64,000 nucleotides of DNA from Streptomyces sp. yr375. Lineage in GTDB: Bacteria; Actinomycetota; Actinomycetes; Streptomycetales; Streptomycetaceae. The stretch covers positions 26,294-90,293 of the forward strand of contig NZ_FOFF01000037.1 of NCBI RefSeq assembly GCF_900110755.1. The letters run 5' to 3'. Shown here in pieces: positions 1-9,479 of the stretch (position 1 is the first letter of the stretch; each line of letters starts with the position of its first letter). The notes beneath the pieces are model-generated. The model had not been told where the DNA came from. It did no database searches and saw only the letters and a program-made list of their open reading frames with translations. Position numbers and translations under genes: made by a program.

Positions 1-582
1 GACGGCGGCATCGACATCGTCGTCGCCCAGGGCTACGAGGCGGGCGGGCACACCGGCGAGATCGCCTCCATGGTGCTCACCCCGGAGGTCGTCGAGGCCG
101 TGCACCCGCTGCCGGTGCTGGCCGCCGGCGGCATCGGCAGCGGACGGCAGGCCGCCGCCGCCCTCGCGCTGGGCGCCCAGGGCGTATGGCTCGGGTCGGT
201 CTGGCTGACCACCGCGGAGGCCGACCTGCACTCGCCCGCCCTCACCCGCAAGCTCCTCGCGGCCGGCTCCGGCGACACGGTCCGCTCCCGCGCGCTGACC
301 GGGAAACCCGCCCGCCAGCTCCGCACCGAGTGGACCGACGCCTGGGACGCCCCCGACGGACCCGGCACCCTCCCCATGCCCTTGCAGGGACTGCTCGTCG
401 CCGAAGCCGTCTCACGCATCCAGAAGCACGAGGTGGACCCGCTGCTCGGCACGCCCGTCGGCCAGATCGTCGGCCGGATGAACGACGTCCGCAGCGTCCA
501 GGCCGTCTTCGACGACCTCACCCGCGGCTTCGAACAGGCCGTGGACCACGTCAACCGCATCGCCGGAAGGAGCGGCCAGTGA
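1..582 (+). CDS. Nitronate monooxygenase (2-nitropropane dioxygenase family), C-terminal part
   Basis: The reading frame is open from the first base, so the N-terminus lies outside the window. These flavin TIM-barrel enzymes oxidise propionate-3-nitronate and related alkyl nitronates in the cytoplasm. The visible part opens with the family signature AQGYEAGGHTG (about residues 9-19 of the fragment), which supplies the catalytic His, followed by PVLAAGGIGSG, the FMN-phosphate-binding strand and loop. The stop overlaps the GTG of the next gene (GTGA), so the two are translationally coupled. In actinobacteria NMO-like genes often sit in acyl-CoA catabolic operons, and the partner here fits that. 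The substrate cannot be read from sequence. Confidence 0.88.
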   Translation, partial: DGGIDIVVAQGYEAGGHTGEIASMVLTPEVVEAVHPLPVLAAGGIGSGRQAAAALALGAQGVWLGSVWLTTAEADLHSPALTRKLLAAGSGDTVRSRALTGKPARQLRTEWTDAWDAPDGPGTLPMPLQGLLVAEAVSRIQKHEVDPLLGTPVGQIVGRMNDVRSVQAVFDDLTRGFEQAVDHVNRIAGRSGQ

Positions 583-2138
583 CGAGCACCGGCACACCCC
601 CCACGGGCTTCTGGGCCCAGGCGACCGCCGACCCCCACCGCACGGTCCTCATCGCACCCGACGGCGAGCAGTGGACCGCCGGACGCCTGCACGCCGCCGC
701 CAACCGGCTCGTGCACGGCCTGCGCGCCGCCGGACTCGAACGCGGCGACGCCTTCGCCGTCGTGCTGCCCAACTCGGCGGAGTTCTTCACCGCCCATCTC
801 GCCGCCACCCAGGCCGGCTTCTACCTCGTCCCCGTCAACCACCACCTCGTCGGCCCGGAGATCGCCTGGATCGTCTCCGACTCCGGCGCCAAGGTCCTGC
901 TCGCCCACGAGCGTTACGGCGACCAGGCGCGCCGCGCCGCCGACGAGGCCGGCCTCCCCGCCACCCACCGGTACGCCGTCGGCGACGTCGACGGCTTCCG
1001 CCCGTACGCCGAACTCCTCGACGGGCAACCGGAGTCGGCGCCCGCCGACCGCACCCTCGGCTGGGTCATGAACTACACCTCGGGCACCACCGGCCAGCCA
1101 CGCGGCATCCGCCGCCCGCTGCCCGGCAAACCGCCCGAGGAGGCCTACCTCGGCGGTTTCCTCGGCATCTTCGGCGTCCGGCCGTTCGACGACAACGTCC
1201 ACCTCGTCTGCTCGCCGCTCTACCACACCGCCGTCCTCCAGTTCGCGGGCGCGTCCCTGCACATCGGCCACCCGCTGGTCCTGATGGACAAGTGGACGCC
1301 CGAGGAGATGCTCCGCCTCATCGACGCCCACCGCTGTACCCACACCCACATGGTCCCCACCCAGTTCCACCGCCTGCTGGCCCTCCCGGCGGCCACCAGA
1401 CAGTCGTACGACGTCACGTCCATGCGGCACGCCATCCACGGCGCCGCACCCTGCCCGGACCATGTGAAGCGGGCGATGATCGACTGGTGGGGCACATGTG
1501 TGGAGGAGTACTACGCGGCCAGCGAGGGCGGCGGGGCCTTCGCGACCGCCGAGGACTGGCTGAAGAAGCCCGGCACGGTCGGAAAGGCCTGGCCCATCAG
1601 CGAGTTGGCGATCTTCGACGACGCAGGCGACCGCCTCCCGCCCGGTGAACTCGGCACGGTCTACCTGAAGATGACGACCGGCGGCTTCGCCTACCACAAG
1701 GACGAGGACAAGACCCGCAAGAACCGCATCGGCGACTTCTTCACCGTCGGCGACCTCGGCGTCCTCGACGAGGACGGCTACCTCTTCCTCCGCGACCGCA
1801 AGATCGACCTGATCATCTCGGGCGGCGTCAACATCTACCCCGCCGAGATCGAGTCCGCGCTGCTCGCCCACCCCGCCGTCGCCGACGCCGCCGCCTTCGG
1901 CATCCCGCACGACGACTGGGGCGAGGAGGTCAAGGCGGTCGTCGAACCGGCCCCGGGACACGAGCCCGGCCCCGCCCTCGCCGCCACGCTCCTCGACCAC
2001 TGCGCCGAGCGGCTCGCCGGGTACAAGCGGCCCAGGACCGTGGACTTCATCGCCGAGATGCCCCGCGATCCCAACGGGAAGCTGTACAAACGGCGGTTGC
2101 GGGAGCCGTACTGGGAGGGGCGGCAGCGGCCCCTGTGA
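579..2138 (+). CDS. Acyl-CoA synthetase (AMP-dependent ligase, ANL superfamily)
   Basis: A 519-aa ligase that activates a carboxylic acid through an acyl-adenylate and transfers it to CoA. Visible motifs are the P-loop YTSGTTGQPRG (about 164-176), the adenine-site region YYAASEGGG (about 310), the hinge GDLGVLDEDGYLFLRDR (about 395) and the C-terminal catalytic Lys in NGKLYKRR (about 500). The GTG start at 579 is chosen because it overlaps the upstream stop and follows a GGAAGGA ribosome site. It forms an operon with the nitronate monooxygenase fragment. The next gene is convergent, with only 6 nt between the stops. Chain-length or ring specificity is unknown; medium/long-chain or branched acids are possible. 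Confidence 0.9.
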   Translation: MTSTGTPPTGFWAQATADPHRTVLIAPDGEQWTAGRLHAAANRLVHGLRAAGLERGDAFAVVLPNSAEFFTAHLAATQAGFYLVPVNHHLVGPEIAWIVSDSGAKVLLAHERYGDQARRAADEAGLPATHRYAVGDVDGFRPYAELLDGQPESAPADRTLGWVMNYTSGTTGQPRGIRRPLPGKPPEEAYLGGFLGIFGVRPFDDNVHLVCSPLYHTAVLQFAGASLHIGHPLVLMDKWTPEEMLRLIDAHRCTHTHMVPTQFHRLLALPAATRQSYDVTSMRHAIHGAAPCPDHVKRAMIDWWGTCVEEYYAASEGGGAFATAEDWLKKPGTVGKAWPISELAIFDDAGDRLPPGELGTVYLKMTTGGFAYHKDEDKTRKNRIGDFFTVGDLGVLDEDGYLFLRDRKIDLIISGGVNIYPAEIESALLAHPAVADAAAFGIPHDDWGEEVKAVVEPAPGHEPGPALAATLLDHCAERLAGYKRPRTVDFIAEMPRDPNGKLYKRRLREPYWEGRQRPL

Positions 2139-2144
2139 CGGCGG

Positions 2145-5054
2145 TCAGTGCCGGGCCCCGGGGAAGTCGGCCAGGGCCGCGGCGAGATCGGTGGCATCGG
2201 TGCCGATCTTGCGGTAGACGGACGAGAGCAGTTGCCGCACGCCCTGTTCGGTGAGCCGCAGTTCCTTCGCGACGACGGCCACCGGCTGCCCCTGGACGGT
2301 CAGTTCGGCGGTCTTGCGCTCCTGGACGGTGAGCGTGTCCGTCTGCCCGTAGCGCAGCGGCAGCGGGCGCAGCCCGGCTGCCGACAGCTCCTCCCTGGCG
2401 CGGGCGGCCAGTGTCTCGGCACCGCAGTGGACGGCGCTCTCCAGCCCCTGGTAGAGCCGGTTCGCGGCCTCCTGGAGCAGGCCGTTGCGCGACAGCGCGG
2501 CACCGTGCCCGACCAGCGCCCGGGCCAGCTCGTACGAGGCGGGCGACCCCTCCAGATGCTCGACGGCCTCCGCGTGCACGTCCAGCGCCGCCGGCCCGGC
2601 GGTCACCTCCGCCTCGACCCGGAGCGCCTGACCGATCACGGAGGCCGCGCCGAAGTCCCGGGCCCGCTTGACGGCGTCCCGGGCGAGCGGGACCGCCCGC
2701 TCGGGATCGGTGGCGGCGACGGCCTGCGCCAGGTTCAGTTGCCAGCGGCACCAGGCGGGGTTGCGCCAGCCCCGCGAGTCCAGCCACTCCCCGAGGCCGG
2801 ACAGCAGGCGCTCCGCTTCGCCGTGCCGTCCCTCCGCGATGAGCAGTTCGGCGTACACGGAGCGCGGGTCGGGGTAGATGACGGCGTTCGGGACCATCTC
2901 GCCGTAGCGGTACTGGTCCGCGATCTTGCGTGCCTCGGGGGTGCGGCCACGGGCCAGCAGGGTCTGGATGAGGATGCCGACGGCGAACCACTGGGCGGGC
3001 ACGGCCCCTTCCACCTTCTCGGCGGTGCGCAGCCCCTCCCGTGCCAGTTCCTCCGCGTCCACGAGAAGGCCGCGTCGGTAGCAGATGTAGCCGTAGAGGG
3101 TCTGGCCCAGGGCGAGGTGGGAGCCGCGCCACCCCTTGGCCTCGCACTCGGCGATGCCGTCGGCGAACAGCTCCTCGGCCCGTCGTGGCTGGTCGCAGTA
3201 CATGAACACGAGGGCGACCGAGACCGGCACCTCGAAGCCTCGGTTCTCGTCGGTCCAGCTCAGCCCGTCGCGCAGGGCCTCCTCGGCGGTCGCCAGGACG
3301 CCCTGCCGCGGCTCGCCGCGCAACACCCCGTCCCAGGCCCGCAGCCCCAGGATGCGCCGCTCCTCCAGGCCCCGTCCGGTCAGTTGCCTGGCCAGCTTCG
3401 CCAGTCGGCGCGAGCGGGCGGGCGCATCGGGCTCGTCCGTGCGGAACGAACTCCAGACGAAGTGATCGGCCTGCATGCGCAGCCGGATGCGGGCATTGGT
3501 GGTCTGGCGTGACTCGTCGTCGGCGACGGCCGCCGCCTCGGCCAACTGGTCGGTGTGGGCCAGTGCCTGGGTCAGCCGGTAGACGATGGAGGCGCGCAGA
3601 GCGGGATCCATCCCGGTCTGGGCCAGTGCCTCCTTGAGCAGGGTGACCGTGGCCGTGGGCTCGATCAGGAAGGTCGCGCCGGCGAGTTCGTGGAGGAGTA
3701 CGGCACGGTCCTCCGGGAGCGGCGGCTCCAGCAGCGCACGGGCCAGGACGCGCCGGGCGGACTCCGGGGCCCCGGCGCGAAGGAACTCACGGGCCGCCTC
3801 CCGGAGACACTCGACCACCTCGGTCTTGCCCTCGCACGGGAGTTCCAGCAGGTGGCGCGAGGTCTTGGCGGCACTGAACCCCGCATCCCGGACGGCCAAC
3901 GCGGCCGTGTTGTGCATGAAGACGCGCAGAGCCGGCTTGATGTGCCGGTAGATCGTCGTCGGGATCAGCGAGTGGACGAAGTCGAGGCTCCCACCGGGCC
4001 CCTCGCCGTCGGCCACGATCCGGGCGACACGCAGTTTCTCGATCGCCTCGATGCTGTCCTCCCTGCCGATCACCGCGACGGCGGCGGCGAGCTCCGGTGA
4101 GAAGGGCGCGCCCAGGACGGCCGCGGCCTGCGCGAAGCGGACGGTGGTCGGGCCGAGCTTCAGCAGCCGTTCGATCAGTCCCGGGCCGCTGACCGCCGAG
4201 GCGATGTCCCGCATGAGGGACAGGTCGTCGTCAGTGCCCTTCACCTTGCGCTGAGCGAGGCCGATGGCGAGTTCCACGGTGTTGAGCGGGCTCCCGTCGG
4301 TCGCCTTGAAACACTTCTCGCAGAAGTCGTCCTCGGCCCCGTCCCCCACTTCGTCCCTGATGATGCGTGCCACGCCGGCGCGGGTCAGTGGCTCCAGAAC
4401 GTACGGACGGTTCCCGTGATGCGTGACGAGAGTGCGGAAAGCGGCCGCCTCGGGCGGCAGTTCGTCGGGCCGGTAGGCGACGACGATCAGCAGCGGCAGG
4501 TCCGCGGCCCGCGGCGCGAAGGACGCGAGCCAACTGAGCGACTCTGCGTCGGCCCAGTGCAGGTCGTCCAGAAGCAGGACGACGGGAGACTCCCTCATCG
4601 TGAGACGGGTCATGACCCAGTCGAGACCGTCCCGCACGCCGGTCGGGTCCGGCGCATGGGCGGTGTCCGTCGCTTCGAGACCGAGCGCGCCGGCGACGAT
4701 GTCGTACCAACTCCCCAGGAACGTACGGAGTTCCGCGTCGTCCATCGCCGCCAGTGCGGGCTGGACGAGTTGGCGCACCACGCGGAACGCCACCTCCTGT
4801 TCCCTCTCGCCGCCCCGGCCCGAGAACACCGTGAACCCCAGTGCCTCCGCTCGTGCCCGCGCCTGCGTGATGAGCGCCGTCTTGCCCAGCCCGGCCGCGC
4901 CGGTGAAGGCGAGCAGCCCGCCCGCGCGCGCCTGCGGCATGCCTTCGACGGCGCGGTGCAGCTTCGACAAAGTCGAGTCGAGCGCATCGAGTTCTCGGCG
5001 TCGCTCGAGCAAGGGGCGAGATTCGGTCATCGGCTGCCGCGGCTCATACGCCAT
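2145..5054 (-). CDS. LuxR-family regulator of the large-ATPase (LAL) type
   Basis: About 969 aa. An N-terminal AAA/STAND ATPase carries Walker A GAAGLGKT (about 52-59) and Walker B VVLLLDDLHWAD (about 160-170). A long helical TPR-like middle follows, and a C-terminal LuxR helix-turn-helix (LTVQERKTAELTVQG ... LSSVYRKIG) covers the last 60 residues. LAL proteins are typically cluster-situated activators of secondary metabolism. This one lies immediately downstream of, and co-directional with, the terpene synthase/P450 pair, across a 183-nt gap with no clear terminator, so it may regulate them (inference). Start: ATG at 5054 follows GGTAGGGC; in-frame alternatives are ATG at 5120 (22 residues longer) and ATG at 5030. 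Confidence 0.9.
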   Translation of the reverse strand: MAYEPRQPMTESRPLLERRRELDALDSTLSKLHRAVEGMPQARAGGLLAFTGAAGLGKTALITQARARAEALGFTVFSGRGGEREQEVAFRVVRQLVQPALAAMDDAELRTFLGSWYDIVAGALGLEATDTAHAPDPTGVRDGLDWVMTRLTMRESPVVLLLDDLHWADAESLSWLASFAPRAADLPLLIVVAYRPDELPPEAAAFRTLVTHHGNRPYVLEPLTRAGVARIIRDEVGDGAEDDFCEKCFKATDGSPLNTVELAIGLAQRKVKGTDDDLSLMRDIASAVSGPGLIERLLKLGPTTVRFAQAAAVLGAPFSPELAAAVAVIGREDSIEAIEKLRVARIVADGEGPGGSLDFVHSLIPTTIYRHIKPALRVFMHNTAALAVRDAGFSAAKTSRHLLELPCEGKTEVVECLREAAREFLRAGAPESARRVLARALLEPPLPEDRAVLLHELAGATFLIEPTATVTLLKEALAQTGMDPALRASIVYRLTQALAHTDQLAEAAAVADDESRQTTNARIRLRMQADHFVWSSFRTDEPDAPARSRRLAKLARQLTGRGLEERRILGLRAWDGVLRGEPRQGVLATAEEALRDGLSWTDENRGFEVPVSVALVFMYCDQPRRAEELFADGIAECEAKGWRGSHLALGQTLYGYICYRRGLLVDAEELAREGLRTAEKVEGAVPAQWFAVGILIQTLLARGRTPEARKIADQYRYGEMVPNAVIYPDPRSVYAELLIAEGRHGEAERLLSGLGEWLDSRGWRNPAWCRWQLNLAQAVAATDPERAVPLARDAVKRARDFGAASVIGQALRVEAEVTAGPAALDVHAEAVEHLEGSPASYELARALVGHGAALSRNGLLQEAANRLYQGLESAVHCGAETLAARAREELSAAGLRPLPLRYGQTDTLTVQERKTAELTVQGQPVAVVAKELRLTEQGVRQLLSSVYRKIGTDATDLAAALADFPGARH

Positions 5055-5237
5055 GTGCCCTACCGCTTCCTGTCGTCGATCCTCGGAGGACTGCGCCGAG
5101 CGTACGCCCCCGATACACACCCAGTGACGGCGTTGAGCTCCGATGATGACCAGGAAGGATGAATCATGCGCCGAGCTGGTTAGGCGGTCTGTTCTGCTGG
5201 GTATGAGGTGCCGAATAACTCACTCCGAATCTCCCTC

Positions 5238-6254
5238 TCAGAGGTGGGCGGGCACCATCGAGGTGTCCGCGTAGCGCGGCACGGTGAGGGACCAGAAGTA
5301 ACACCCGCGGATCCAGCCGATCATGCCGTCCACGTAGCCGACCCCGGCGGTGCTCAACTCCGGTTTGATCTCCTCGTAGAGCCGCTCGATCTCGCTGATC
5401 GTGCCGTTGATCTGCCGGATGGCCAGCATCACGGCCGCAGGCAAGGAGCACTGGTGGGTGCGCTGGTGGGCGAGGGCCAGATTGATCATTCCGCCTGTCT
5501 GATGCTCCTTCACCGCCGAGAAGAGGTCGGGAATCCACACCGCCGCATCGGCCGACAGCCGGCTCAGGCGCTGTATCACGGGGTGACCGAGCACCTCGGG
5601 GGCCAGTTCGCACGGGTGCGCGGCCTCGCACAGCGGGTAGAAGGGCTCGACGCCCGCGATGAGCGAACGCACCGAACTGCACAGTCCGATCCCCATGGGG
5701 ACGGGATGCGCCTGGGCCACCGCCTCGTACAGCAAACCGTGCACATACTCGCGGCTCTTCCACGCCCACCGCTCGGCCTGCGCGGGTGTGCACCGCGCGC
5801 GGACTCGGCGGTGGAGGTCGGACAGGGCCGCGCCCAGCGGGGTGTGGGGCGGGTCGCCGTCGCGCAGGATTCCGATGCTCTCGCTCAGCATGGGCAGCAG
5901 CAGGCCCGGGGACTCCCGGCCGACCTCCTCCGCCCGGTCGTCGAAGACGAATTGATAGGCGATCTGATCGGCCACGAGCTGGAGGATGTCGGCGTCCACG
6001 GTCGGGCTGTTGTACGACGCGAGCTCGGCGGGCCGGGTGTAGCCGATCATCGCCGCCACCCCCGGTTCGTCGGCCAGCCCCGACTCGCGCAGCCAGGTGT
6101 CGACGCCGGTGACCGCTGCGGCTTCGTGGCTGTTCCGCACGAACGGGAAGGGCATGTAGAGGTGGGTCTCGATCAGTTCTTTGAGGCTGGAGGCGCGCAT
6201 TTCGCACTGCGCGGCGAGCGTGGCTTCTTCATGCGTGGTCGACACTGTCGTCAC
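5238..6254 (-). CDS. Class I terpene synthase (cyclase)
   Basis: A 338-aa alpha-domain terpene cyclase of normal bacterial length, expected to ionise and cyclise a prenyl diphosphate. The aspartate-rich metal motif is present (FVFDDRAEE, D105-D106). The second metal motif aligns as IPDLFSAVKE (241-250): the S246 and E250 positions are kept, but the first Asn of the usual NDxxSxxxE is Pro242. The C-terminal W...RY pair is present (WSLTVPRY, about 321-328), as is an Arg in CSSVRS (about 196). The GTG at 6254 overlaps the P450 stop (GTGA) and follows GAAAGG, so the frame extending further upstream is not used. The gene is coupled to the P450, forming a minimal terpene cluster. The product is unknown and does not look like the classic geosmin or 2-methylisoborneol enzymes. 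Confidence 0.88.
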   Translation of the reverse strand: MTTVSTTHEEATLAAQCEMRASSLKELIETHLYMPFPFVRNSHEAAAVTGVDTWLRESGLADEPGVAAMIGYTRPAELASYNSPTVDADILQLVADQIAYQFVFDDRAEEVGRESPGLLLPMLSESIGILRDGDPPHTPLGAALSDLHRRVRARCTPAQAERWAWKSREYVHGLLYEAVAQAHPVPMGIGLCSSVRSLIAGVEPFYPLCEAAHPCELAPEVLGHPVIQRLSRLSADAAVWIPDLFSAVKEHQTGGMINLALAHQRTHQCSLPAAVMLAIRQINGTISEIERLYEEIKPELSTAGVGYVDGMIGWIRGCYFWSLTVPRYADTSMVPAHL

Positions 6255-7678
6255 CGGCCTTTCGGGAATCCTGTACGGGGCTCGCAGATCATCACCAGGG
6301 ACCTCGGTCCCAGCGTCGCCCCGGGGCGCGGTGGTGCGACGGGGCCGGGCAGATGGGTCAGGCGCCAGCGGGCGGCGACGGTGGCCACGGCCACCGTGAT
6401 CTCCGCCATGGCGAAGGCGTCGCCGATGCACTTACGGCTGCCCGTGGCGAACGGCATCATCGCGCCGGGCGGTGCGGCGGTGGCCCGTCCCGGCAGCCAG
6501 CGCTCGGGGCTGAACCGGTCGGGGTCGGGGAACGACGCGGGATCGTGCTGAAGCAGGTAGGGGCTGTACAGGACGGTGGCCCCCCGGGGGAGACGCTGCC
6601 CGGCGAGTTCCGTCTCCGTGGTGGTGATACGGGTGAAGAGCCAGCCGGGCGGTGAGTGGCGCAGCGTCTCGTGGACGACGCTTCGGGTGTAGGGGAGGCG
6701 CGCCAGATCCTCGGGATCCGGCCGCCGCCGTCCGTCGAGCACGCTGTCGACCTCCGCGTGCAGCCGGGCCTCCGCCTGCGGATCCTGCGACAGGAGACTG
6801 AACGCGGAGGCCATGGCCAGGGCGGTGCTCTCGGCGCCGGTGAGCAGAAGCGAGACGAGGTGGTCGTGGACCTCCTGATCGGTGATCGCCGCGTCGGCCG
6901 AGCCAGCTCCGTTCGCCGAGTCGGCCCCGTCCTCCGCCTCCGAGCCGGTGGCGCGCGCGGCCTCCAGCAGGGTCCCCAGCAGGTCGTCGCGGGGAGTGCC
7001 GCGCCGGCGCTCGGCGATGGCCGCGTCGGTGATCGCGTGCACGCGGGCGACCGCACGCCGGTAACGGCGGTTCGCGGGCGTGGGGACGCGGAACAGGGCG
7101 TCGACCGGCACGACGGTGCGGACGAACAGGCCACGGACGATGTCCGCCAGACACTCCCGCACCTCGGCGGACGTCGCCGCGTCGAGCGAGTCGGAGAAGA
7201 GGACGCGGCTGATCATCCGCGTCGACAGCGCCATCATGGCCGCGCTGACGTCGACCCGCTGCCCCGGACGCCAGTCGCCGCACACCGCCTCCGCCTCCTG
7301 GGCCATCAGCTCCGTCTGATCCGGGAGCCGGGACGGGAGGAACGCGGGCTGCACCAGCCTGCGCTGGCGCCGGTGCTCCGCGTGGCGGCTCGTGACCAGA
7401 CCGTCGCCCATCAGCACACGGAGCCGGTCGAACAGCGGACCCCCCTTGTCGAAGGTGCGCGCGTCCTTGAGCATCCGGTGGACCAACTCCGGATGACACA
7501 CCATCCAGGCCCGCTGCGGACCCAGCCGGATCTCGACCAGATCTCCATGGCCGGGCAAAGAATTCAGAAAAGCCAACGGGCGACGGTACAAGGCGATACC
7601 GTGGCCGAGGAGTGGGAATATGCCCGGCGCAGTACCCACCTTCCATAGGCGTTCTCGTTCCGGCACAGCGCTACTCAT
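6251..7678 (-). CDS. Cytochrome P450, probable terpene oxygenase
   Basis: 475 aa. The heme-binding loop is FATGSRKCIG with the axial Cys at about 417. The I-helix oxygen-activation motif is LTGAEST, the K-helix motif is ETLRHSPP, and the N-terminus is a soluble bacterial type. Overall the protein resembles the pentalenene/epi-isozizaene oxidase type (CYP183/CYP170-like) rather than a macrolide P450; this is a family-level impression only. An acidic Ala/Gly/Asp-rich insert of roughly 25 residues precedes the I helix (about 248-272). The ATG at 7678 follows AGGGGG at good spacing. It is translationally coupled to the terpene synthase, so oxidation of the cyclised hydrocarbon is the likely role. 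Redox partners are not encoded nearby. Confidence 0.9.
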   Translation of the reverse strand: MSSAVPERERLWKVGTAPGIFPLLGHGIALYRRPLAFLNSLPGHGDLVEIRLGPQRAWMVCHPELVHRMLKDARTFDKGGPLFDRLRVLMGDGLVTSRHAEHRRQRRLVQPAFLPSRLPDQTELMAQEAEAVCGDWRPGQRVDVSAAMMALSTRMISRVLFSDSLDAATSAEVRECLADIVRGLFVRTVVPVDALFRVPTPANRRYRRAVARVHAITDAAIAERRRGTPRDDLLGTLLEAARATGSEAEDGADSANGAGSADAAITDQEVHDHLVSLLLTGAESTALAMASAFSLLSQDPQAEARLHAEVDSVLDGRRRPDPEDLARLPYTRSVVHETLRHSPPGWLFTRITTTETELAGQRLPRGATVLYSPYLLQHDPASFPDPDRFSPERWLPGRATAAPPGAMMPFATGSRKCIGDAFAMAEITVAVATVAARWRLTHLPGPVAPPRPGATLGPRSLVMICEPRTGFPKGR

Positions 7679-7937
7679 TCCATACCCCCTGCTTCATACG
7701 GCACTTGCACACCAAATGGACGCCGCACTGACTTGGCGCCCGAGTCAGGTTCTGCCCAGTCCGAACCCTTTCCCTTTGCCGCGAATCCTTTCTGCAGGGG
7801 GGCGCAAAGGAGCGCGGAGAAGCAGAAGAAGCATTTCGCTGCGAATTGTTCCCGACGGCTCACCCCCTTTCGGGTCTTTCCTCGGGGTTGCGTCCAGCAC
7901 TTGACGTGCCCCGGCCGCCGCCTGAGGATCATGAGCC

Positions 7938-9434
7938 ATGACGCCCGGACATGGCAGTACGGTCGACGGGGTGCTGCGGCGCAGCGCCCGTCGCACTCCG
8001 GCGCGCGTCGCCGTCGAGTACCGCGACCGCACCTGGACCTACGAGGAACTCGACGAGGCCGTCTCCCGCGCGGCGGGCGTCCTGCTCGGCGCGGGGCTCG
8101 CCCCCGGCGACCGGGTCGGCGCCTACGGGCGCAACTCCGACGCCTACCTCATCGCCTTCCTCGCCTGCGCCCGCGCGGGCCTGGTCCACGTCCCCGTCAA
8201 CCAGAACCTCACCGGCGACGACCTGACGTACATCGTCGACCAGTCGGGCAGCGCCCTGGTCCTCACCGATCCCGACCTCGCGGACCGACTCCCCGACCGC
8301 GTCAGGACGTTGGCCCTGCGCGACGCCGACGACTCCCTCCTCGCCCGCCTCCCCGCGACCCCCCTGTACGACGGCCCCGAGCCGCGCGCCGAGGACCTGG
8401 TCCAACTGCTCTACACCTCGGGCACGACGGCCCAGCCCAAGGGCGCGATGATGACCCACCGGGCCCTGGTGCACGAGTACCTGAGCGCGATCACCGCCCT
8501 CGACCTGAGCGCCGGCGACCGCCCCGTGCACTCCCTCCCGCTGTACCACTCGGCACAGATGCACGTGTTCCTGCTGCCGTACCTCGCGGTCGGCGCCACG
8601 AACATCGTGCTCGACGCGCCCGACGGCGACCTGCTCTTCGACCTCATCGAGGAGGGCCGCGTCGACAGCCTCTTCGCCCCGCCCACCGTGTGGATCGGCC
8701 TGGCGAACCGCCCCGACTTCCCGACCCGCGACCTCGGCGCGCTGCGCAAGGCGTACTACGGGGCGTCGATCATGCCGGTGCCCGTCCTGGAGCGGCTGCG
8801 CGAACGCCTGCCGAAACTCGGGTTCTACAACTGCTTCGGCCAGAGCGAGATCGGCCCGCTCGCCACCGTCCTCGCCCCCGACGAGCACAAGGGCCGCATG
8901 GACTCCTGCGGGCGCACGGTCCTGTTCGTGGACGCCCGGGTCGTCGACGAGGACGGCACGGAGGTCCCCGACGGCACACCCGGTGAAGTCGTCTACCGCT
9001 CCCCGCAGTTGTGCGAGGGCTACTGGGACAAGCCCGAGGAGACCGAAGCGGCCTTCCGCGACGGCTGGTTCCACTCCGGCGACCTCGCCGTCCGCGACGC
9101 CCACGGCTACTTCACGATCGTCGACCGGGTGAAGGACGCCATCAACTCCGGTGGCGTACTGGTCGCTTCACGCCAGGTCGAGGACGCGCTGTACACCCAC
9201 GACGCCGTCGCCGAGGCCGCCGTGATCGGCCTGCCCGACGAGAAGTGGATCGAGGCGGTCACGGCCGTGGTCGTCCCGCGCGGCGAGGTCACCGAGGAGG
9301 AGCTCATCGCCCACACCCGCGAGAGACTCGCGCACTTCAAGGCTCCCAAGCGCGTGCTCTTCGTGGACGAACTGCCCCGCAACGCGAGCGGCAAGATCCT
9401 GAAGCGGGAACTACGGGACCGGTTCAGCTCATGA
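7938..9434 (+). CDS. Acyl-CoA synthetase (AMP-dependent ligase)
   Basis: 498 aa, an ANL-superfamily CoA ligase. Motifs are P-loop YTSGTTAQPKG (about 157-167), FGQSEIGP (about 296), SGDLAVRDAHGYF hinge (about 380) and catalytic Lys in SGKILKREL (about 484). It resembles the long/medium-chain fatty-acyl-CoA synthetases of actinobacteria. The ATG at 7938 follows TGAGGAT. It is divergent from the P450 across a 259-nt intergenic region that probably holds promoters for both directions (a TTGACG hexamer lies about 35 nt before this gene). Whether it belongs to the terpene locus or to the CoA catabolism genes to the right cannot be decided; the second is more likely. Confidence 0.88.
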   Translation: MTPGHGSTVDGVLRRSARRTPARVAVEYRDRTWTYEELDEAVSRAAGVLLGAGLAPGDRVGAYGRNSDAYLIAFLACARAGLVHVPVNQNLTGDDLTYIVDQSGSALVLTDPDLADRLPDRVRTLALRDADDSLLARLPATPLYDGPEPRAEDLVQLLYTSGTTAQPKGAMMTHRALVHEYLSAITALDLSAGDRPVHSLPLYHSAQMHVFLLPYLAVGATNIVLDAPDGDLLFDLIEEGRVDSLFAPPTVWIGLANRPDFPTRDLGALRKAYYGASIMPVPVLERLRERLPKLGFYNCFGQSEIGPLATVLAPDEHKGRMDSCGRTVLFVDARVVDEDGTEVPDGTPGEVVYRSPQLCEGYWDKPEETEAAFRDGWFHSGDLAVRDAHGYFTIVDRVKDAINSGGVLVASRQVEDALYTHDAVAEAAVIGLPDEKWIEAVTAVVVPRGEVTEEELIAHTRERLAHFKAPKRVLFVDELPRNASGKILKRELRDRFSS

Positions 9435-9479
9435 CCGCACGGATGTCACGACTCCCGGCCCTCATGACGTCCCCGGCCC

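Noticed and set aside
33..2000. 655-codon open frame on the minus strand opposite the nitronate monooxygenase/ligase genes
   Set aside because: Antisense shadow of G+C-rich coding DNA; Val/Gly/Asp/Arg-rich with no domain, while the plus strand carries clear enzyme motifs.
6255..6431. N-terminal extension of the terpene synthase
   Set aside because: Arg/His/Pro-rich and inside the P450 gene; the GTG at 6254 has a ribosome site and GTGA coupling.
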